Source of the DNA: Syntrophomonadaceae bacterium
GTDB lineage: Bacteria > Bacillota > Dethiobacteria > DTU022
NCBI GenBank assembly: GCA_003552365.1
Contig: PUKR01000189.1
Span: forward strand, 1-10,979
Reading direction: 5' to 3'
DNA length: 10,979 bases
Part shown: piece by piece, positions 6,546-10,979 of the stretch
Numbering within the stretch: position 1 is the stretch's first letter
Layout of the letters: each line of letters starts with the position of its first letter
Translations under genes and position numbers: made by a program
Notes under the pieces: model-generated
What the model was told of the DNA's origin: nothing
The model's database searches: none
The model's input: the letters and a program-made list of their open reading frames with translations, nothing else

Positions 6546-6804
6546 AAATCTGCTGCGGCGTTACGATCTCTGGCAAGGGTATAAGCAGTACCTGCTCCTG
6601 GATCAATGGGGCAGCATAGTTGGCCCTGAATTAGCAGAAGTTACTAAAGCTGAAAACATCTCCAATGGAATCCTTGTAGTGAGGGTTAAAGATTCTGTAT
6701 GGGCTTACCACCTTTCGATGTTAAAACCACAGCTTAAAAAAAAGTTAAATGAATATGCAGAAAGTACTGTAATAAAAGATATTTATTTTAAAATTGATCA
6801 GTGA
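6520..6804 (+). CDS. DUF721 / DciA-like protein
   Basis: A 94-residue protein of the DUF721 family. DciA, a member of this family, helps load the replicative helicase in bacteria without DnaC or DnaI; whether short Bacillota members do the same is not settled. Visible family features are the N-terminal helix (IENLLRRYDLW), the LDQWGSIVGPELAEVTKAENI segment around Trp30, and the beta-strand/helix pattern ILVVRVKDSVWAYHLSMLKPQLKKKLN (51-77), which forms the KH-like fold. The ATG has GGGAG 8 nt upstream, located inside the end of recF (26-bp overlap). The position among dnaA, dnaN, recF and gyrase supports a replication role by association. Not named because family identity is clear but function is inferred. 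Confidence 0.85.
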   Translation: MKKVGPLIENLLRRYDLWQGYKQYLLLDQWGSIVGPELAEVTKAENISNGILVVRVKDSVWAYHLSMLKPQLKKKLNEYAESTVIKDIYFKIDQ

Positions 6805-6900
6805 ATAAGAAGGAAATTAGCGCTTTATATTTAATTATAAGCTTGGAGCTAAACTTTTCACTTACAGCATTTTTATATTTATTATGCAGGGAGGAAGAAG

Positions 6901-7146
6901 ATGTTTTTACATATAGGCAACTCTAAAATAGTTTTCAACAATGAGTTGATCGGCATATTTAATTATAATTCAGCAGAGAGCAGCCGAAATTATGAAGTTC
7001 TGCAAACTGCATCGTTTGAAGCGATCCATAATAATGTTAAGGCTGACAGTGATCAACCGAAATCTTTTATCGTTACAGATAAAGATATTTTTGTTTCTCC
7101 CATATCTCCCCTTACTCTTTCTAAGCGTCACAAAACTTCGAGATAA
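6901..7146 (+). CDS. remB: RemB-like (YaaB, DUF370) regulatory protein
   Basis: An 81-residue protein resembling B. subtilis RemB (YaaB), a paralogue of the DNA-binding biofilm regulator RemA. Shared features are the MFLHIGNSKIVFNNELIGIFNY opening, a variable middle, and the KSFIVTDKDIFVSPISPLTLSKR end, in which the family's VT-x-x-x-I/V-x-x-SPIS-x-x-TL-x-KR pattern is plain. Start ATG with GGGAGG 6 nt upstream. It stands 96 nt after the DUF721 gene and before gyrB, the same place as yaaB in B. subtilis. No clear promoter was seen directly upstream, so it probably belongs to the dnaN-recF transcript. Whether it binds DNA here is not shown by the sequence. Confidence 0.88.
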   Translation: MFLHIGNSKIVFNNELIGIFNYNSAESSRNYEVLQTASFEAIHNNVKADSDQPKSFIVTDKDIFVSPISPLTLSKRHKTSR

Positions 7147-7149
7147 ATA

Positions 7150-7187
7150 AGAAGTGTTCACAATACTTCTTTCAGAAGTGATATAAT
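7150..7187 (+). promoter_or_regulatory. gyrB promoter with alternating AGAAGT half-sites
   Basis: An extended -10 TGATATAAT (7179-7187) lies 19 nt after TTCACA (7157-7162), a 5/6 match to the -35 consensus; 19 nt is long, so the extended -10 likely dominates. AGAAGT occurs at 7150-7155 and 7174-7179, and its inverse ACTTCT at 7165-7170. The last two form a perfect 6-bp dyad with a 3-nt centre inside the promoter spacer, as an operator would. The start should be near 7194, leaving a leader of about 38 nt. Confidence 0.68.
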
Positions 7188-7231
7188 GTGAATAGTGGAC
7201 AACGGTGAAAAATATAAACCAGAGGTGAAGA

Positions 7232-9160
7232 ATGTCCAATAAAGATTATAATCAGGAACAGTTCTATGATTACAATGCCGAGCATATCCAGGTTTTAGAA
7301 GGGTTAGAGGCCGTAAGAAAGCGTCCCAGCATGTATATTGGATCAACTTCAAGCCGCGGCCTGCACCATCTTCTATTTGAAGTCGTAGATAACAGCATTG
7401 ATGAAATATCGGCAGGTTATTGTAAAGAAATTAATGTGAGTGTAAACACTGATCAAAGTGTTACAGTAGTAGATGACGGTCGCGGTATACCCGTGGAAAA
7501 TCATCCGCATGAAAATCGCCCCGCTGTTGAAGTAGTATTAACTACCCTGCATGCCGGGGGTAAATTTGGCGGGGACAGTTATAAGGTAGCGGGTGGATTG
7601 CATGGCGTAGGGCTGTCTGTAGTTAATGGTCTCTCTGAATGGTTAGAGGTGGAAGTTTTTCGCAACGGGCAAATCCATACCCAGAGATATGAAAAGGGTA
7701 AAAAAGCTACAATGCTTAAAGCTGCCGGTAAAACTTCTAAGACAGGAACCAAGATTACTTTCCGGCCTGATAATTCAATTTTTGATGATATTGAGTTTGA
7801 GAATGAAACGATCATCCATAGATTAAGGGAACTGGCTTTTCTAAACAAAGGCACTAAAATAAACTTCAAAGATTCCCGCAGCGGTAGGGAAGAAAACTTT
7901 AAGTATGATGGCGGTATAATTCAATACGTCTCTTTTTTGAACCAGGGTAAAGAAACCATCCCTAACAACCCTGTTTATATCCAGAAGGCAGTCAACGGTT
8001 TTGAAGTGGAAATAGCAATGCAGTATCATGCCGGTTATGCAGAATTGATCTATTCTTATGCAAATAATATTCACACCCATGAAGGCGGGACTCATGAACA
8101 TGGATTTAAATTGTCTTTAACCCGACTGGTAAATGATTTTGCCCGTAAACTAGGACTGCTTAAAGATGGTAATAATAACCTTTCAGGGGAAGATATAAGG
8201 GAAGGCCTGACTGCCGTAATTAGCGTTAAACTAATGGACCCCCAATTTGAAGGCCAAACCAAGACAAAACTGGGCAACAGCGAAGTCCGCAGTATTGTTG
8301 ACAGTATCTGCTACGAAGGTATTGAAGCCTACCTGGAACAAAACCCGGTAGTAGCCAGGCGAGTAGTAGAGAAATCAATCCGTGCTTCCCGGGCCAGGGA
8401 AGCCGCCCGTAAAGCCAGGGAATTGACCAGGAGGAAAAACGCGCTTGAAATATCCAACCTGCCAGGAAAACTTGCGGACTGCACCTCCAAAGATCCTGCG
8501 GAAAGTGAAATCTTCCTGGTTGAGGGAGATTCAGCGGGCGGGTCGGCCAAGCAGGGCCGTGATCGCCAATTTCAGGCAATCCTACCATTACGGGGTAAAA
8601 TTATTAACGTTGAAAAAGCAAGGCTGGACAAAATCCTGGCCAATGATGAGATTCGCACTTTGATTACCGCCCTTGGCACGGGGGTGGAAAGTGACTTTGA
8701 CATAAAAAAAGCACGCTACCAAAAAATTATTGTCATGACCGATGCCGATGTCGATGGTTCACATATTCGAGTACTTCTTTTAACCTTTTTCTACCGGTTT
8801 ATGTACGAACTGATTGAAAGCGGATTTGTTTATATTGCCCAACCACCCCTATACAAGGTTAAAAGAGGTAAAAACAAGGAAGAATACCTGTACCGTGAGG
8901 AAGAGCTGCAAAAACTGCTCGCAGGCTGGGACCGTGAAGGCGGTTTACAGCTGCAGCGCTACAAAGGGCTTGGTGAAATGAACCCCGAGCAGTTATGGGA
9001 AACAACTATGAACCCCGAAACCAGAATTATTAAGCGGGTAGAACTGGTTGATGCTATCCAGGCCAATAATTTATTTGGTATTTTAATGGGAGATAAAGTG
9101 GAGCCCCGCCGCAACTTTATCGAGGAAAACGCCAGGGAAGCGCAAAACCTTGATATTTAA
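7232..9160 (+). CDS. gyrB: DNA gyrase subunit B
   Basis: ATPase subunit of gyrase, the enzyme that introduces negative supercoils with GyrA. The 642-residue product is close to the B. subtilis length. The GHKL ATPase domain shows EVVDNSIDE (Glu50 catalytic, Asn54 for Mg-ATP), DDGRGIP from Asp81, and GGLHGVGLSVVN. The Toprim domain has EGDSAGG from Glu431 and the metal-binding DADVDG at 504-509. The C-terminal end has YKGLGEMNPEQLWETTMNP. The long insert of Gram-negative GyrB is absent, as in Gram-positives. ATG 7232 is supported by GAGGTG 4 nt upstream. Gyrase rather than topoisomerase IV subunit ParE is favoured by location and by the gyrA that follows. Confidence 0.98.
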   Translation: MSNKDYNQEQFYDYNAEHIQVLEGLEAVRKRPSMYIGSTSSRGLHHLLFEVVDNSIDEISAGYCKEINVSVNTDQSVTVVDDGRGIPVENHPHENRPAVEVVLTTLHAGGKFGGDSYKVAGGLHGVGLSVVNGLSEWLEVEVFRNGQIHTQRYEKGKKATMLKAAGKTSKTGTKITFRPDNSIFDDIEFENETIIHRLRELAFLNKGTKINFKDSRSGREENFKYDGGIIQYVSFLNQGKETIPNNPVYIQKAVNGFEVEIAMQYHAGYAELIYSYANNIHTHEGGTHEHGFKLSLTRLVNDFARKLGLLKDGNNNLSGEDIREGLTAVISVKLMDPQFEGQTKTKLGNSEVRSIVDSICYEGIEAYLEQNPVVARRVVEKSIRASRAREAARKARELTRRKNALEISNLPGKLADCTSKDPAESEIFLVEGDSAGGSAKQGRDRQFQAILPLRGKIINVEKARLDKILANDEIRTLITALGTGVESDFDIKKARYQKIIVMTDADVDGSHIRVLLLTFFYRFMYELIESGFVYIAQPPLYKVKRGKNKEEYLYREEELQKLLAGWDREGGLQLQRYKGLGEMNPEQLWETTMNPETRIIKRVELVDAIQANNLFGILMGDKVEPRRNFIEENAREAQNLDI

Positions 9161-9190
9161 GGATTTATACTTTCTCAGAATCTTAAGTTG

Positions 9191-9199
9191 TGATAAAAT
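9191..9199 (+). promoter_or_regulatory. Candidate extended -10 promoter for gyrA
   Basis: TGATAAAAT in the 93-bp gyrB-gyrA gap fits TG-N-TAAAAT, and no convincing -35 is present (TTTCTC at 17-nt spacing). Predicted start near 9206. The gap also holds two TTATCC motifs (9213-9218, 9222-9227) with no known role here. Confidence 0.5.
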
Positions 9200-9253
9200 T
9201 TGATGAGTTCTATTATCCTTCTTATCCAAACAAAACCCTTTTAAGGAGCAAAT

Positions 9254-10979
9254 ATGTTCGAAAGGCAAAATATAATTCCGGTTAATATCCATGATGAAGT
9301 AAAGGTTTCTTTTCTTGATTACGCCATGAGCGTAATTGTCAGCAGGGCCCTGCCTGATGTTCGTGACGGATTAAAACCTGTCCACAGGCGGATTCTTTAT
9401 GCTATGGCAGAAATGGGATCTACTCATGATAAGCCGTACCGTAAATCTGCCAGAATTGTCGGGGAAGTACTGGGTAAATACCATCCACATGGTGATGTTG
9501 CTTTATATGACGCCCTGGTTCGTTTGGCCCAGGATTTTTCTACCCGCTATCCCCTGGTTGATGGGCACGGTAATTTTGGTTCACAGGATGGAGATTCAGC
9601 TGCGGCCATGCGTTATACCGAGGCAAGGCTTTCAGCTATTGCCGGGGAAATGCTGACCGATCTTCATAAAGAAACCGTTGATTTCAGGCCTAATTTTGAT
9701 GAAAGCCTCCAGGAGCCCACCGTTTTGCCGGCAAGGTTTCCCCAACTCCTGGCTAATGGATCTTCAGGTATTGCAGTGGGAATGTCCACCAATATTCCAC
9801 CTCATAACTTAAGTGAACTGGTAGATGCCATAAACTTTTTAATCGACAATCCTGAAGCTTCGCTCAACGAACTGATGCAAATTGTAAAAGGGCCTGATTT
9901 CCCAACCGGCGGAATTATAGTCGGTTATGAAGGTATTAAAAATGCATTTACAACCGGGCGAGGGACCATAAAAATCAGGGGACTGGCCCAGGTTGAAAAA
10001 ACTAATAAAGGACGCAGCCAGATAGTAATCAGTGAACTACCCTATCAGCAAAATAAAGCCAAGCTCGTTGAAAGAATTGCGGAAATTGTAAAAGAGCGTA
10101 AGATGGAAGGCATTACAGATTTACGTGATGAATCAGACCGTTCCGGCGTGCGGATTGTCATTGAGGTCAAGCGTGATTACGAACCCCAGGTTATTATAAA
10201 CCAGCTCTACCAGTATACTTCTCTGCAACAAAGTTATGGAATTATTATGCTTGCCCTGGTTAACGGGCAACCGCAGGTCCTCGACTTAAAGCAGATGCTG
10301 GTTTGTTACCTGGATCACCAAAAAGAAGTAATCCGGCGCCGCTCCCAGTATGACCTCAGGCGAGCCGAAGAGAGGCTGCACATTGTTGAAGGACTTTTGG
10401 CGGCGCTTGATCAACTGGATGAAGTTATCGAGCTAATTCGCGCTTCAAAAGATGTGCAGAGTGCCAGGGAAGGGTTAATGGAATTGCTTAATATATCTGA
10501 GAAACAAGCCCAGGCTATACTCGATATGCGGCTGCAACGTTTGACCCAGCTGGAAATTTCCAAGCTTACCGAAGAGCACCAGCAGCTTCTCGATAAAATC
10601 GCCTATCTAAAACAGGTTCTGGAAGACAATTCCCTGGTGATGCAAATAATTAAAGATGAGCTGTCAGTGATCCGCGATAAACATGGAGATGAACGAAGAA
10701 CTCAAATTGTTGCCGATGAGGGAGATGTGGTGTTAACCGACCTCATCTTCCAGGAAGATGTAGTGGTTACCCTGACCGACCGTGGATATATTAAGCGGCT
10801 CCCGCTCGCCACTTATCGAAGCCAGAGGCGGGGCGGACGCGGTGTCGTGGGGATGCAAACCCGTGAAAACGACCGGGTGGAACAGTGTCATGTGGCGTCA
10901 ACTCATGATAAACTGCTTTGTTTTAGTAACCGGGGTAAAGTATACCTACTGCAAATTCATGAAATACCCGAATCAGGCA
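9254..10979 (+). CDS. gyrA: DNA gyrase subunit A, incomplete at right edge
   Basis: Breakage-reunion subunit of gyrase. The window holds 575 intact codons, roughly the first 70 percent of a typical 800-850-residue GyrA. It starts MFERQNIIPVNIHDEVKVSFLDYAMSVI... in family style. The DNA-cleaving Tyr is Tyr121 in AAAMRYTE. The quinolone region reads HPHGDVALYD, with Val82 in place of the Ser83 of E. coli and Asp86 retained. The conserved SSGIAVGMSTNIPPHNL stretch and the coiled-coil tower follow. At 524-530 is the GyrA box QRRGGRG, which marks the protein as gyrase and not ParC. ATG 9254 has AAGGAG 6 nt before it. No frameshift is seen. Confidence 0.97.
   Translation, partial: MFERQNIIPVNIHDEVKVSFLDYAMSVIVSRALPDVRDGLKPVHRRILYAMAEMGSTHDKPYRKSARIVGEVLGKYHPHGDVALYDALVRLAQDFSTRYPLVDGHGNFGSQDGDSAAAMRYTEARLSAIAGEMLTDLHKETVDFRPNFDESLQEPTVLPARFPQLLANGSSGIAVGMSTNIPPHNLSELVDAINFLIDNPEASLNELMQIVKGPDFPTGGIIVGYEGIKNAFTTGRGTIKIRGLAQVEKTNKGRSQIVISELPYQQNKAKLVERIAEIVKERKMEGITDLRDESDRSGVRIVIEVKRDYEPQVIINQLYQYTSLQQSYGIIMLALVNGQPQVLDLKQMLVCYLDHQKEVIRRRSQYDLRRAEERLHIVEGLLAALDQLDEVIELIRASKDVQSAREGLMELLNISEKQAQAILDMRLQRLTQLEISKLTEEHQQLLDKIAYLKQVLEDNSLVMQIIKDELSVIRDKHGDERRTQIVADEGDVVLTDLIFQEDVVVTLTDRGYIKRLPLATYRSQRRGGRGVVGMQTRENDRVEQCHVASTHDKLLCFSNRGKVYLLQIHEIPESG

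Noticed and set aside
6817..6852. Possible terminator hairpin between the DUF721 gene and remB (TTAGC...GCTAA)
   Set aside because: The stem is only 5 bp with an imperfect AT-rich interior and no T run after it.
6857..6885. Possible promoter TTCACT-17-TATTAT before remB
   Set aside because: The match is weak and the start would fall within or next to the remB ribosome site.
8226..8588. Minus-strand reading frame of 120 codons inside gyrB
   Set aside because: It lies wholly within the conserved Toprim part of gyrB, has no ribosome site, and resembles no family I know.
9399..9656. Alternative-frame reading frame inside gyrA
   Set aside because: It overlaps the conserved active-site region of gyrA in another frame and has no independent support.
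1..10979. Mobile element, CRISPR array, phage or defence system
   Set aside because: No transposase, terminal repeats, spaced direct repeats or defence-family genes are visible; all coding space is filled by conserved origin-region genes.

Overview
This window spans the chromosomal replication origin (oriC) of a low-GC Gram-positive bacterium, most likely a member of the Bacillota of the Clostridia type. The evidence is gene order. A leftward block rpmH-rnpA-yidD-yidC-jag (khpB) diverges from a rightward block dnaA-dnaN-recF-DUF721-remB-gyrB-gyrA. Strong purine-rich Shine-Dalgarno sites, sigma-A type promoters, a YidC without the long periplasmic domain seen in Proteobacteria, and a RemB/DUF370 gene all fit. 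I cannot name the genus from the sequence alone.

Layout. Positions 1-2269 (minus strand) carry a tightly packed RNA-processing and membrane-insertion operon: jag (incomplete at the window edge), yidC, yidD, rnpA and rpmH. The neighbours abut or overlap, and a near-consensus promoter at 2316-2345 reads into rpmH. Positions 2270-2580 form the left half of a bipartite origin. It has DnaA boxes, including a 27-bp head-to-head pair that overlaps the likely dnaA promoter. dnaA is at 2581-4020. The dnaA-dnaN gap (4021-4278) is the right half. It has two good DnaA boxes, a near-box followed by DnaA-trio-like triplets, and an AT-rich unwinding region framed by an 11-bp inverted repeat.

From 4279 onward come dnaN (sliding clamp), recF (gap repair), a DUF721/DciA-like gene overlapping recF, remB, gyrB, and gyrA, which runs off the right edge. 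The S4-domain gene yaaA, which often lies between dnaN and recF in Bacillota, is absent here. dnaN, gyrB and gyrA are each preceded by a very similar extended -10 element (GTGATAWAAT).

How it fits together: DnaA melts the origin between dnaA and dnaN, the clamp and gyrase support replication, RecF handles stalled forks, and the DUF721 protein may help helicase loading. The leftward operon supplies ribosomal protein L34, the RNase P protein, and the YidD/YidC/KhpB membrane-insertion and RNA-binding set. I found no mobile element, CRISPR array, tRNA, rRNA or convincing intrinsic terminator. The genes are ordinary housekeeping genes. The most interesting material is the origin architecture and the regulatory DNA, plus a few protein oddities: a lysine-rich YidC tail, and Val at the quinolone-determining Ser position of GyrA. 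I see no undescribed gene system.
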